NCBI GenBank assembly: GCA_029203165.1
Contig: CP119308.1
Location: forward strand, 2,108,001-2,172,000
From: Candidatus Microbacterium colombiense
Lineage (GTDB): Bacteria; Actinomycetota; Actinomycetes; Actinomycetales; Microbacteriaceae
Direction: 5' to 3'
DNA: 64,000 nt
Part shown: positions 17,991 to 26,044 of the stretch, in pieces
How the letters are laid out: the number at the start of each line of letters is the position of its first letter
How positions within the stretch are numbered: position 1 is the first letter of the stretch
Translations under genes and position numbers: made by a program
Notes under the pieces: generated by a model
Told to the model about the DNA's origin: nothing
Database searches by the model: none
Seen by the model: only the letters and a program-made list of their open reading frames with translations

Positions 17991-18716
17991 TCAGGGCGTC
18001 GCGTGCGCGGGGCGAACGGGCCAGGTCCCGTCGAGGGCCTCCTCGGGGTCGAGCCTGCCGATGCTGATGAAGTACTCGGTGAGGCTCTCCGCCTGAGAAC
18101 GGGCCCATGACACCTGCCGCGTGTGGAGCTCGGTCAGCGACTGCGGCAGCTCGAAGTGACGAGCGAGTGCTTGGGCGACCCGGCCGGCGGCGATCGCGTC
18201 GGCCGAGGCCTCGTGCGCGCCTTCGAGGGGTACGGCGTAGTGCGCGGCCACGACTTCGAGTGTGCGCTTTCCGCGACGGTACCGGTCGTAGGCCTTGTCG
18301 ATCACGAGGGGATCGATGATCGGCGCGGGGGAGGCCAGCGGTGGGATGCCATGACGCACCGCCTCGTGCGCCAGGAGGGAGAAGTCGTACGAGGCGTTGT
18401 ACGCGACGACCGGGACGCCCTGCGCGAGCAGGGACCGCAGCGCCGCGGTCACATCGCCGACGACCTCGGCCGCCGGACGCCCGTGTGCTCTGGCGTACTC
18501 GGTCGTGATGCCGTGAACGGCGGTCGCACCCTCCGGGATCGCCACGATCGGATCGGCGAGCCACGATCGGGCAGCGATCTGCCTGCCGCTCGCGTCGAGC
18601 ACGCCGACGTGGGCGGTGACGACGCGATCCTCCGTGACATCGACGCCGGTCGTCTCGAGGTCGAAAACGCCCACGCGGGTGAGCCAGGTGGGGAGGTCGG
18701 GTGCGACGGGCGGCAT
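17991..18716 (-). CDS. DEDDh 3'-5' exonuclease (DNA polymerase III epsilon-like)
   Basis: This encodes 241 residues. The exonuclease motifs are in order: FDLETTG (Exo I, Asp 19/Glu 21), VVAYNASYDFSLL (Exo II) and GAHEASADA (Exo III with the histidine and aspartate). It would degrade DNA or RNA 3' ends in repair or proofreading; a free-standing epsilon-like exonuclease is common in actinobacteria. ATG at 18716 has no ribosome site and lies six bases after TAGCGT, so it is probably leaderless. Confidence 0.88.
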   Translation of the reverse strand: MPPVAPDLPTWLTRVGVFDLETTGVDVTEDRVVTAHVGVLDASGRQIAARSWLADPIVAIPEGATAVHGITTEYARAHGRPAAEVVGDVTAALRSLLAQGVPVVAYNASYDFSLLAHEAVRHGIPPLASPAPIIDPLVIDKAYDRYRRGKRTLEVVAAHYAVPLEGAHEASADAIAAGRVAQALARHFELPQSLTELHTRQVSWARSQAESLTEYFISIGRLDPEEALDGTWPVRPAHATP

Positions 18717-18722
18717 GCCTTC

Positions 18723-18728
18723 ACGCTA
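18723..18728 (-). promoter_or_regulatory. -10 element of a leaderless message (exonuclease)
   Basis: Minus-strand TAGCGT is followed by GAAGGC and the ATG at 18716. It is back to back with the plus-strand element at 18772. Confidence 0.55.
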
Positions 18729-18771
18729 GGACGAGCCGCAGACATCACGCAGAAGGCGCACGGCGACTCCG

Positions 18772-18777
18772 TAGACT
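18772..18777 (+). promoter_or_regulatory. -10 element of a leaderless message (alpha/beta hydrolase)
   Basis: TAGACT is followed by CTGAGT and the ATG at 18784. Confidence 0.55.
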
Positions 18778-18783
18778 CTGAGT

Positions 18784-19683
18784 ATGAGTGTGCCCTCTCC
18801 CTACTCCGAACGGCTGAGCCGACTGCCCGTGCGCCGTCATGAGGTCGAGGTCGCCGGGGGAGTCACCGCCTACTGGGTGTACGGGCCGGAACACGCTGAC
18901 GTCACAGTGATCGCTGTGCACGGCTTCCGCGGGGAACATCATGGCCTCGAGCCGGTTCTGGCGTTCCTGCCCGAGGCTCGCGTGATCGCTCCGGATCTTC
19001 CCGGTTTCGGCGAGACACCTCCGCTTCCGGGCGGAATGCACGACCTCGACAAGTACGCCGCATGGCTGACCGAGTTCGCCGGTGCGGTCGCGCCCGGCGC
19101 CATCGTCCTCGGCCACTCGTTCGGTTCGATCGTCGCCTCGGCGGCGGTCGCCGGTGGGCTGCAGACTCCGCGTCTCATCCTGCTCAACCCGATCGGGGCG
19201 CCGGCGCTCGAAGGCCCGAAGGGCGTCATGACGAGGCTCGCGGTGCTGTACTACGCGCTGGGAGCGCGACTGCCCGCACGGTTGGGGACAGCGCTTCTGC
19301 GCAACCGGCTGATCGTGCGCGTCATGAGTGTCACGATGGCGAAGACGTCGGATCCGACGCTACGCCGTTTCATCCACGATCAGCACGACACCTACTTCTC
19401 GCGCTTCTTCGATCGCGATGTGCTCCGCGACGCCTTCGTGGCGAGCGTGTCACACGATGTGAGCGAGTTCGCGGGGCAGATCGAGGTTCCCACGCTGCTG
19501 GTCGCCGCCGAGCGTGACGACATCACACCGATCGAGGCCGAACGCGTGCTGGCTACTCGATTCGCCGATGCCGAATTGGTCGAGATCGCTCATGTCGGCC
19601 ATCTGATCCACTACGAGACCCCGGCTGAAGCCGCAGGGGCCATCCGGAGATTCCTCAGGATTCCCGTCGCGCGAGGCCGATGA
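18784..19683 (+). CDS. Alpha/beta hydrolase
   Basis: This encodes 299 residues of the alpha/beta hydrolase fold. It has the oxyanion strand VIAVHGFRGEHHG, the nucleophile elbow GHSFGS (Ser 112), an acid after strand 7 (VAAERDDITPIEA) and the histidine in IAHVGHLIHYE. No signal peptide is present, so it acts in the cytosol; the ester or other substrate is unknown. The start is leaderless, 6 bases after TAGACT. The 3' end overlaps the convergent Lrp/AsnC gene by 29 bases. Confidence 0.88.
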   Translation: MSVPSPYSERLSRLPVRRHEVEVAGGVTAYWVYGPEHADVTVIAVHGFRGEHHGLEPVLAFLPEARVIAPDLPGFGETPPLPGGMHDLDKYAAWLTEFAGAVAPGAIVLGHSFGSIVASAAVAGGLQTPRLILLNPIGAPALEGPKGVMTRLAVLYYALGARLPARLGTALLRNRLIVRVMSVTMAKTSDPTLRRFIHDQHDTYFSRFFDRDVLRDAFVASVSHDVSEFAGQIEVPTLLVAAERDDITPIEAERVLATRFADAELVEIAHVGHLIHYETPAEAAGAIRRFLRIPVARGR

Positions 19684-20128
19684 GCCCGGCCACGCGGAAC
19701 GGGATCACCTCGCCCATGGCGAGTGACGTCTCGGTGCGCTCGACTCCTTCGATGGAGAGGATCCGGGCGTCCGTGTCGAACAGATGACGGGCATCGCGGC
19801 AGGCGACGCGGGCGAGGAGATCGATGGATCCGCTCAGACCGTGTGCCTGCACGACCTCGGGGATGCGGGCGAGCTCGTTGATGATGCGGGGAAGCTCGGT
19901 CTGTCGGACCCCGATGCTGACGAACGCCTGCAGAGGAAACCCGAGGACCTCCGGCGCGAAGGACCGCTCGTAGGACAGGAAGATCCCCGTCTGCTCGAGC
20001 CGCGCCATGCGCGCCTGGATCGTGTTGCGCGACAGGCCGAGATTCTCGGCGAGAGCGACGACGGTGATGCGCGGATCGTCGGCGAGTGCCGCGAGAAGCT
20101 CGAGATCGATACGGTCCAGTCCAGGCAT
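19655..20128 (-). CDS. Lrp/AsnC-family transcription regulator (BkdR-like)
   Basis: This encodes 157 residues. An N-terminal helix-turn-helix (LDRIDLELLAALADDPRITVVALAENLGLSRNTIQARMARLE) precedes a RAM ligand-binding domain (about 65-150). Such regulators sense amino acids. It is divergent from the branched-chain oxoacid dehydrogenase genes, with inverted TTGAGC motifs between them, so it probably controls that operon and itself. TAAGGT lies 8 bases before the ATG, so the message is leaderless or has a tiny leader. Confidence 0.87.
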   Translation of the reverse strand: MPGLDRIDLELLAALADDPRITVVALAENLGLSRNTIQARMARLEQTGIFLSYERSFAPEVLGFPLQAFVSIGVRQTELPRIINELARIPEVVQAHGLSGSIDLLARVACRDARHLFDTDARILSIEGVERTETSLAMGEVIPFRVAGLIGLARRES

Positions 20129-20163
20129 AGTGCCAAACCTTAGCAGGCTCTGATCCCTCGATT

Positions 20164-20201
20164 TTGAGCAACATGCTCAAGCGCGTTCCAATTGCTTGAG
20201 C
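20164..20201. promoter_or_regulatory. Probable Lrp/AsnC operator cluster
   Basis: TTGAGCA-ACA-TGCTCAA (20164-20180) is a perfect 7-bp inverted repeat. A third half-site, TTGAGC, begins at 20196, 32 bases (three helix turns) from the first. The cluster lies between the Lrp/AsnC gene and the E1alpha gene. Confidence 0.6.
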
Positions 20202-20297
20202 GAGGTGTTCAGCGGACGTACGCTCAGACCAGCCGGCGACGTTGCCGCGTGCAGTACGCACAGCCCCCAGAGGGCCGCTGAGACTTGGAGGACGCTG

Positions 20298-21413
20298 ATG
20301 TCACCGCAGATCACGCCCATCGCCGATTCGGCACAGGATCTGGAGCTCACCGAGCGCCTGTTGGCTCCCGACGGAACGCGCATCCCGCATGCATCCCTCG
20401 ACCCGTTCGTCGCCGACATCGACGCGGCCGCACTCCGGGCGCTCTACCGCGACATGATCATCCTGCGACGCATCGACGCCGAGGGCGTGGCTCTGCAGCG
20501 CCAGGGTCAGCTCGGGCTCTGGGCCCCCTGCCAGGGGCAGGAAGCGACGCAGATCGGTACTGCTCGGGCGCTGGCGCCCCAGGACTACGTGTTCCCGAGC
20601 TACCGCGAGACCGGTGTGATCTACGCCAGGGGAGCGGAGCCCGGTGACTACGTGCGCATGTGGCGCGGGGAAGAGGGAGCAGGACACGATCCGGCGGCAC
20701 TGCGCGTCGCGCCGCTGCAGATCATCATCGGCGCTCAGACGCTGCACGCCGTCGGCTATGCGTTGGGAATCCTCCACGACGACGCCGATGACGTCGCGGT
20801 CACGTACTTCGGCGATGGCGCGACCAGCCAGGGCGATGTGAACGAGGCGATGATCTTCGCCGCGTCGTATCAGGCACCCGTGGTGTTCGTGTGCCAGAAC
20901 AACCACTGGGCCATCTCCGAGCCCGTGGCTCTGCAGTCCCAGTACCCCATCGCGGGACGCGCGCCCGGCTTCGGCATCCCGAGCCTGCGGGTGGACGGCA
21001 ACGATGTGCTCGCCTGCATGGCGGCGATGCGGTGGGCACTCGCGCACGCGCGGGCCGGCAAGGGCCCCGCGTACATCGAAGCCGTCACGTACCGGATGGG
21101 ACCGCACACGACCGCAGACGATCCCACGCGATATCGAGACGAGAGCGAGCTGGAAGGCTGGCGTCGACGCGATCCGATCACGCGCGTCGAGGCCCACCTC
21201 CGGAGCATCGGTGAGCTCGACGAGACGCACGCGGCCGAGATCCAGGCTGCTGCCGACAAGGTGGCCAAGGAGATGCGCGCCGCGTGCCTGGGAATGGTCA
21301 CCCGCCCGCCCCTCGCCGTGTTCGATGAGGTGTACGCCGAGCCCCACTCGGGCCTCGAGCGCCAGCGTGATGAATACGCCGGCTACCTCGCCACGTTCGA
21401 GACCGAGGGATGA
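20298..21413 (+). CDS. bkdA: Branched-chain 2-oxoacid dehydrogenase E1 alpha
   Basis: This encodes 371 residues, the thiamine-diphosphate subunit that decarboxylates 2-oxoacids from Leu, Ile and Val. The ThDP motif YFGDGATSQGDVNEAM with downstream VFVCQNNHWAIS is visible, as are PSYRETGVIYARG and GPHTTADDPTRYRDESEL. GGAGG lies 7 bases before the ATG at 20298; an in-frame upstream extension lacks support. It overlaps E1 beta by four bases. The adjacent E1beta and E2, and the leucine genes downstream, favour a branched-chain over a pyruvate substrate. Confidence 0.88.
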   Translation: MSPQITPIADSAQDLELTERLLAPDGTRIPHASLDPFVADIDAAALRALYRDMIILRRIDAEGVALQRQGQLGLWAPCQGQEATQIGTARALAPQDYVFPSYRETGVIYARGAEPGDYVRMWRGEEGAGHDPAALRVAPLQIIIGAQTLHAVGYALGILHDDADDVAVTYFGDGATSQGDVNEAMIFAASYQAPVVFVCQNNHWAISEPVALQSQYPIAGRAPGFGIPSLRVDGNDVLACMAAMRWALAHARAGKGPAYIEAVTYRMGPHTTADDPTRYRDESELEGWRRRDPITRVEAHLRSIGELDETHAAEIQAAADKVAKEMRAACLGMVTRPPLAVFDEVYAEPHSGLERQRDEYAGYLATFETEG

Positions 21414-22426
21414 CGATGACCGAGCTCACACTGGGCAAGGCCCTCGGCGCCGGTCTGCGCCAGGCGATGCAGGATGACGACAAGGTCGTGCTGCTGGGCG
21501 AGGACATCGGCAAGCTCGGCGGCGTCTTCCGCATCACCGACGGACTGCTCGACGAGTTCGGCGCCAAGCGCGTGATCGACACGCCGCTGGCAGAGTCGGG
21601 CATCGTGGGCACCGCTGTCGGTCTGGCGTTCCGCGGTTACCGGCCGGTGGTGGAGATCCAGTTCGACGGATTCGTATACCCCGCCTTCGATCAGATCGTC
21701 GCCCAGGTCGCGAAGCTGCACTATCGCACCCAGGGCCGCGTGAAGATGCCGATCACGATCCGGATTCCGTGGGCCGGCGGGATCGGAGCGGCCGAACATC
21801 ATTCGGAATCACCCGAAGCGTACTTCGTGCACACCGCAGGTCTTCGGGTGATCGCGGTGTCGAACCCGGAAGACGCGTACCGGAGTCTGCGACAGGCGAT
21901 CGCCTCAGACGACCCGGTGATCTTCTTCGAGCCGAAGCGGCTCTATCACCACAAGGGAGACGTGCACCTCGGAGCCCCACTCGCGGATGCTCCTCCGATG
22001 GGTCTGGCGAGAGTGATGCGCGCGGGGAGCGACGTCACGCTCATCGCGTACGGCGCCATGGTCGGCACGGCGCTTCAGGCAGCCGAGGCGGCCGAAGATG
22101 AGGACGTCGCGATCGAGGTCATCGACCTGCGTTCGCTCTCACCCGTCGATTACGACTCGGTCGCCGCATCCGTCCGCAAGACCGGACGGGTCGTGGTCGC
22201 GCACGAGGCATCACGGGAGGCCGGGGTGGCTGCCGAGGTGATCGCCAGCATCACTGAACGCTGCTTCGAGTACCTCGAGGCGGCTCCGCTGCGCGTCACC
22301 GGGCACGACATCCCGTACCCGCCGGCGAAGCTCGAGAAGTATCACCTGCCGGATCTCGACCGACTGCTGGACGCCGTCGATCGTGTGCTGGATCGCCCGA
22401 ACAGCATGTCGGAGGTGGGCGCATGA
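21410..22426 (+). CDS. bkdB: Branched-chain 2-oxoacid dehydrogenase E1 beta
   Basis: This encodes 338 residues. It pairs with E1 alpha to form the heterotetrameric decarboxylase. Diagnostic stretches are LLGEDIGKLGGVFRITDGL, DTPLAESGIVGTAVGLAFRG, the ThDP-side GGIGAAEHHSESPEAYF and the C-terminal DIPYPPAKLEKYHLPD. ATG at 21410 overlaps the upstream TGA (ATGA), with a second in-frame ATG at 21416. It overlaps E2 by four bases as well. Confidence 0.9.
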   Translation: MTMTELTLGKALGAGLRQAMQDDDKVVLLGEDIGKLGGVFRITDGLLDEFGAKRVIDTPLAESGIVGTAVGLAFRGYRPVVEIQFDGFVYPAFDQIVAQVAKLHYRTQGRVKMPITIRIPWAGGIGAAEHHSESPEAYFVHTAGLRVIAVSNPEDAYRSLRQAIASDDPVIFFEPKRLYHHKGDVHLGAPLADAPPMGLARVMRAGSDVTLIAYGAMVGTALQAAEAAEDEDVAIEVIDLRSLSPVDYDSVAASVRKTGRVVVAHEASREAGVAAEVIASITERCFEYLEAAPLRVTGHDIPYPPAKLEKYHLPDLDRLLDAVDRVLDRPNSMSEVGA

Positions 22427-23793
22427 TCGCGGAGTTCCGGCTTCCGGACCTCGGGGAGGGACTGACCGAGGCCGAGGTGGTGCAGTGGCTTGTCGCCCCG
22501 GGAGAGACGGTCGCCTTGAACCAGACCCTGGCCGAGGTCGAGACGGCGAAGGCCGTCGTCGAGCTCCCCTCGCCTTACGAGGGCACGGTGTCGACTCTGC
22601 ACGCCGAGGCCGGACAGACGGTGGCCGTGGGTGCTCCCCTCATCGCGTTCGACGTCGAGGGGGATGACGAACCGTCGACGGGTTCGGACTCCGACGAGAA
22701 GGCGCAGCCGAACCTCGTGGGCTACGGCGCCGCGCCGACCAGTGCAGGACGACCGGCGAGGCGTGCACGTCGCGCGGTCGTCGCGGCTTCATCCACCGAC
22801 ACCGCGCTTCTGGAGGCCGCCCCGCACGACGCTCGGCCGTCCGCGACGGTCGACGTCGTCGTCGAAAGACCGCGGTCGACTCCGCCCGTGCGAGCCCACG
22901 CCAAGCGGCTGGGAATCGACCTCGTACTGGTCGGAGCCGAGGTGGGCGATCGCGTGATCACCCGCAACGACGTGGACGCCTATGCCGAGCGCATCGGACG
23001 CGGCGCCGACGCAGGTTCGACGCCGCAGGAAGATGCGAACTGGCAGAACGCACCGGCGGTCCCGTCGACGGCCGCGCGACTGGCTGCACCGGAACGGGAG
23101 ACGCGGATCCCCATCAGGGGCGTGCGAAAGCACACTGCTGCCGCCATGGTCGCGAGCGCCTTCACCGCGCCGCACGTCACGGTGTTCCACACGGTCGACG
23201 TCACTGCGACGATGGACCTGCTCGCATCCTTCCGCGAGGATCGGACGCTGTCGGAGCATCGGATCGGACCTCTCGCGGTGATCGCGAAGGCGGTCTGTCT
23301 GGCGCTCGGTCGCACGCGGAGCCTCAACGCCCGGTGGGATGAGGCGGCCGGGGAGATCGTGCAGTTCGCCTACGTCGACCTCGGTATCGCGGCGGCGACG
23401 GAGCGCGGCCTCATCGTGCCGAACATCCGTGACGCCGAGCGATTGACCTTGATCGAACTGAGCGACGCTCTCGCGCAGCTGGCCGCCACCGCACGCGCGG
23501 GCAAGACCTCGCCGGCCGAACTCGCGGGAGGCACGTTCTCACTCTCGAACATCGGTGTCTTCGGCGTCGACGCCGGCACCCCGATCCTGCCGCCCGGACA
23601 ATCGGGCATTCTCGCGGTCGGGGCCGTCAGGCGTCAACCGTGGGAGTACCGGGGCGAGATCGCCCTTCGGCAGATGATGACCCTGAGCCTGTCGTTCGAT
23701 CACCGTCTGGTCGACGGTGCCGAAGGAGCGCGTTTCCTCAAGGATGTGGCCGATGTGCTCGAGGAACCCGGACGGGCGATGCTGCTCAGGTAG
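22423..23793 (+). CDS. bkdC: Dihydrolipoamide acyltransferase E2
   Basis: This encodes 456 residues. One lipoyl domain (1-80, lipoyl-lysine K43 in ETAKAVVELPSP) and a linker precede a peripheral subunit-binding domain (VRAHAKRLGIDLVLVGAEV, about 146-185). The catalytic domain ends with the active-site histidine in DHRLVDGAEGARFL (about 426). It transfers the acyl group from E1 to CoA. No E3 (lipoamide dehydrogenase) gene is next to it, so E3 must be shared from elsewhere. Its end overlaps the convergent tetR gene by 8 bases. Confidence 0.9.
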   Translation: MIAEFRLPDLGEGLTEAEVVQWLVAPGETVALNQTLAEVETAKAVVELPSPYEGTVSTLHAEAGQTVAVGAPLIAFDVEGDDEPSTGSDSDEKAQPNLVGYGAAPTSAGRPARRARRAVVAASSTDTALLEAAPHDARPSATVDVVVERPRSTPPVRAHAKRLGIDLVLVGAEVGDRVITRNDVDAYAERIGRGADAGSTPQEDANWQNAPAVPSTAARLAAPERETRIPIRGVRKHTAAAMVASAFTAPHVTVFHTVDVTATMDLLASFREDRTLSEHRIGPLAVIAKAVCLALGRTRSLNARWDEAAGEIVQFAYVDLGIAAATERGLIVPNIRDAERLTLIELSDALAQLAATARAGKTSPAELAGGTFSLSNIGVFGVDAGTPILPPGQSGILAVGAVRRQPWEYRGEIALRQMMTLSLSFDHRLVDGAEGARFLKDVADVLEEPGRAMLLR

Positions 23794-24379
23794 CGGCGCG
23801 TAGTGCGGCATCCGCCATCGCGACCAGCACGGTCGCGGTGGCGACGTGCTTGCGGGAGGCGGCTCGCGTGCTGTGCGGGGTGGAGTTGATCAGACCGAAA
23901 CAGGACTGCACTCGCAGCCGGAGCTCGTCGGGAGACGCCTCGACGAGTGGCTCGAGCGCCTCGATCCACAGTTCGATGTAGGCCCGCTGCAGTCGGCGCA
24001 CCTCGGCGCGATCCTGGTCGGAGAGATGAGCGACATCGCGATCCTGCACCTGGATCACTTCGGCATTGCCGAGCGCGAAGTGCACATGGAAGCGGACGAG
24101 CGCGCTCATGCGTTCAGCCGGAGCCGGAGCGTCGCCGAACACGCGGGAGCCGCCGTCGACGAGATCAGCACTCACCTTCACCAGCACAGCGCCCAGCAGG
24201 GCCTGTTTGCCGGCGAAATGGCGGTACACGGCGGGACCGGATACGCCGACGGCGGCGCCGATGTCTTCCAGGCTCACGCCGTTGTATCCGCGCGCGGCGA
24301 AGAGCTGCGCGGCCTCATGGAGGATCGCGTCGGAACGTTCGGCTTTTGCTCGATCTCGGGCAGTGATCGGGGTTGTCAT
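23786..24379 (-). CDS. TetR-family repressor of the leucine catabolic operon (likely)
   Basis: This encodes 197 residues. The N-terminal HTH is clear (RSDAILHEAAQLFAARGYNGVSLEDIGAAVGVSGPAVYRHFAGKQALL), followed by an all-helical ligand domain. It is divergent from the carboxylase operon. A perfect 20-bp palindrome sits between them, so it probably represses that operon and releases with an acyl-CoA intermediate, as similar TetR proteins near accD1/accA1 do (inference). Confidence 0.87.
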   Translation of the reverse strand: MTTPITARDRAKAERSDAILHEAAQLFAARGYNGVSLEDIGAAVGVSGPAVYRHFAGKQALLGAVLVKVSADLVDGGSRVFGDAPAPAERMSALVRFHVHFALGNAEVIQVQDRDVAHLSDQDRAEVRRLQRAYIELWIEALEPLVEASPDELRLRVQSCFGLINSTPHSTRAASRKHVATATVLVAMADAALRAAT

Positions 24380-24409
24380 TTCAGTTAATCCTCGCTAACC
24401 TGAATTGAC

Positions 24410-24429
24410 CGGTTAGTGAACACTAACCG
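24410..24429. promoter_or_regulatory. TetR operator palindrome
   Basis: CGGTTAGTGAACACTAACCG is a perfect palindrome with 9-bp arms around AA. It lies 30 bases from the tetR start and about 60 bases from the carboxylase start. A second partial copy (CGCTAACC) lies at about 24393-24400. Confidence 0.75.
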
Positions 24430-24490
24430 AATCAGCATGGACGGCGCCAGCGTTGGACGTCGTGTGACGTGGGTCGAGGAGGACATCACG

Positions 24491-26044
24491 ATGCCCGCAA
24501 CCCAGGATTCCCTGGCGAAGGAGCTGCGCGACCGGCTCGCGACGGCAGCGCGCGGCGGCCCGGAGGCCTCGCGCGAGCGACATCTCGCCCGGGGAAAACT
24601 TCTGCCCCGTGACCGCGTGGCCCGACTCCTCGACGAGGGCAGCCCGTTCCTCGAGGTCGCGCCGCTCGCTGCAGACGGGTTATACGGGGGAGAAGCTCCC
24701 GGCGCGGGTGTCATCGCAGGAATCGGACTGGTGCACGGCCGGCATGTGATGGTCGTCTGCAATGACGCGACGGTCAAGGGCGGCACGTATTACCCCCTCA
24801 CCGTGAAGAAGCACCTGCGGGCGCAGGAGATCGCACGGGAGGATCGTCTGCCCTGCCTGTACCTCGTCGATTCCGGCGGGGCATTCCTGCCGCGCCAGGA
24901 CGAGGTGTTCCCCGACCGCGAGCATTTCGGTCGGATCTTCTACAATCAGGCGCGCCTGTCGGCCGAGGGCATTCCGCAGCTCGCGGCCGTCCTCGGATCC
25001 TGCACGGCTGGTGGGGCATACGTTCCCGCGATGAGCGACGAGACGGTCATCGTGCGCGGACAGGGCACGATCTTCCTCGGCGGTCCGCCGCTCGTGAAGG
25101 CGGCGATCGGCGAGGTCGTCACGGCCGAGGAACTCGGCGGCGGAGAGCTGCACGCGAGGCGCAGTGGCGTCGTGGATCACCTCGCGGAGAACGACGAGCA
25201 TGCGCTCGAGATCCTCCGCGACATCGTGGCGACGCTTCCGGCACCCCTCGCGCCGGCGTGGGACGTCATGGCGTCGATCGACCCGGCCGAGTCGTCGTCG
25301 CTGTACGACGTGGTGCCGGTCGACGTCAACGAGGCCTACGACGTGCGCGAAGTCATCGTTCGTCTGGTCGATGCGGGTAGCTTCCGCGAGTTCAAGGCCG
25401 AGTACGGCACGACGCTCGTCACCGGGTTCGCACGGCTTCACGGACACCCGGTCGGGATCATCGCCAACAACGGCGTGCTGTTCAGTGAGTCAGCTCTGAA
25501 AGGCGCTCACTTCATCGAGCTGAGCGACCAGCGGGGCATCCCGTTGCTGTTCCTCCAGAACATCACCGGCTTCATGGTGGGTTCCGAAGCGGAGGCGGGA
25601 GGCATCGCCAAGGACGGAGCCAAGATGGTCACCGCCGTGGCGAGCACCCGCGTGCCGAAGTTCACCGTCATCGTCGGAGGGTCGTTCGGCGCCGGCAACT
25701 ACTCGATGTGCGGTCGCGCCTATTCGCCCCGCTTCCTGTGGACCTGGCCCGCGAGCCGCATCTCCGTGATGGGCGGGCCGCAGGCCGCCTCCGTGCTCGC
25801 GACCGTCAAGGAGGATCAGCTGACCGCGCGCGGCGAAGCCTGGTCTCCCGAGGAGCGAGGCGACTTCGAGGCACCGATCCGCGAGCAGTACGAACAGCAG
25901 GGGGAGCCGTACTACGCCACGGCGCGACTGTGGGATGACGGCATCGTGGACCCCGCCCAGACGCGCGACCTGCTCGGGCTCGCGCTCGACGTTGTCGCCC
26001 GCACCCCCCTGCCTGACCCGCGCTTCGGCGTCTTCCGGATGTGA
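24491..26044 (+). CDS. accD1: Acyl-CoA carboxylase beta subunit (methylcrotonoyl-CoA carboxylase type)
   Basis: This encodes 517 residues, the carboxyltransferase. It moves CO2 from carboxybiotin to an acyl-CoA, probably 3-methylcrotonoyl-CoA of leucine breakdown. Typical segments are KGGTYYPLTVKKHLRAQEIA, GSCTAGGAYVPAMSDE, LFLQNITGFMVGSEAEAGGI and GGSFGAGNYSMCGRAYSPRF, close to the MCC-beta pattern. GAGGAGG precedes ATG 24491; the upstream in-frame ATG at 24416 lies inside the operator and was rejected. It heads a five-gene operon with four-base overlaps. Confidence 0.9.
   Translation: MPATQDSLAKELRDRLATAARGGPEASRERHLARGKLLPRDRVARLLDEGSPFLEVAPLAADGLYGGEAPGAGVIAGIGLVHGRHVMVVCNDATVKGGTYYPLTVKKHLRAQEIAREDRLPCLYLVDSGGAFLPRQDEVFPDREHFGRIFYNQARLSAEGIPQLAAVLGSCTAGGAYVPAMSDETVIVRGQGTIFLGGPPLVKAAIGEVVTAEELGGGELHARRSGVVDHLAENDEHALEILRDIVATLPAPLAPAWDVMASIDPAESSSLYDVVPVDVNEAYDVREVIVRLVDAGSFREFKAEYGTTLVTGFARLHGHPVGIIANNGVLFSESALKGAHFIELSDQRGIPLLFLQNITGFMVGSEAEAGGIAKDGAKMVTAVASTRVPKFTVIVGGSFGAGNYSMCGRAYSPRFLWTWPASRISVMGGPQAASVLATVKEDQLTARGEAWSPEERGDFEAPIREQYEQQGEPYYATARLWDDGIVDPAQTRDLLGLALDVVARTPLPDPRFGVFRM

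Noticed and set aside
23786..24379. KstR-type steroid regulator
   Set aside because: The operator is palindromic like KstR sites, but the genes controlled are leucine catabolic and no steroid cluster is present.
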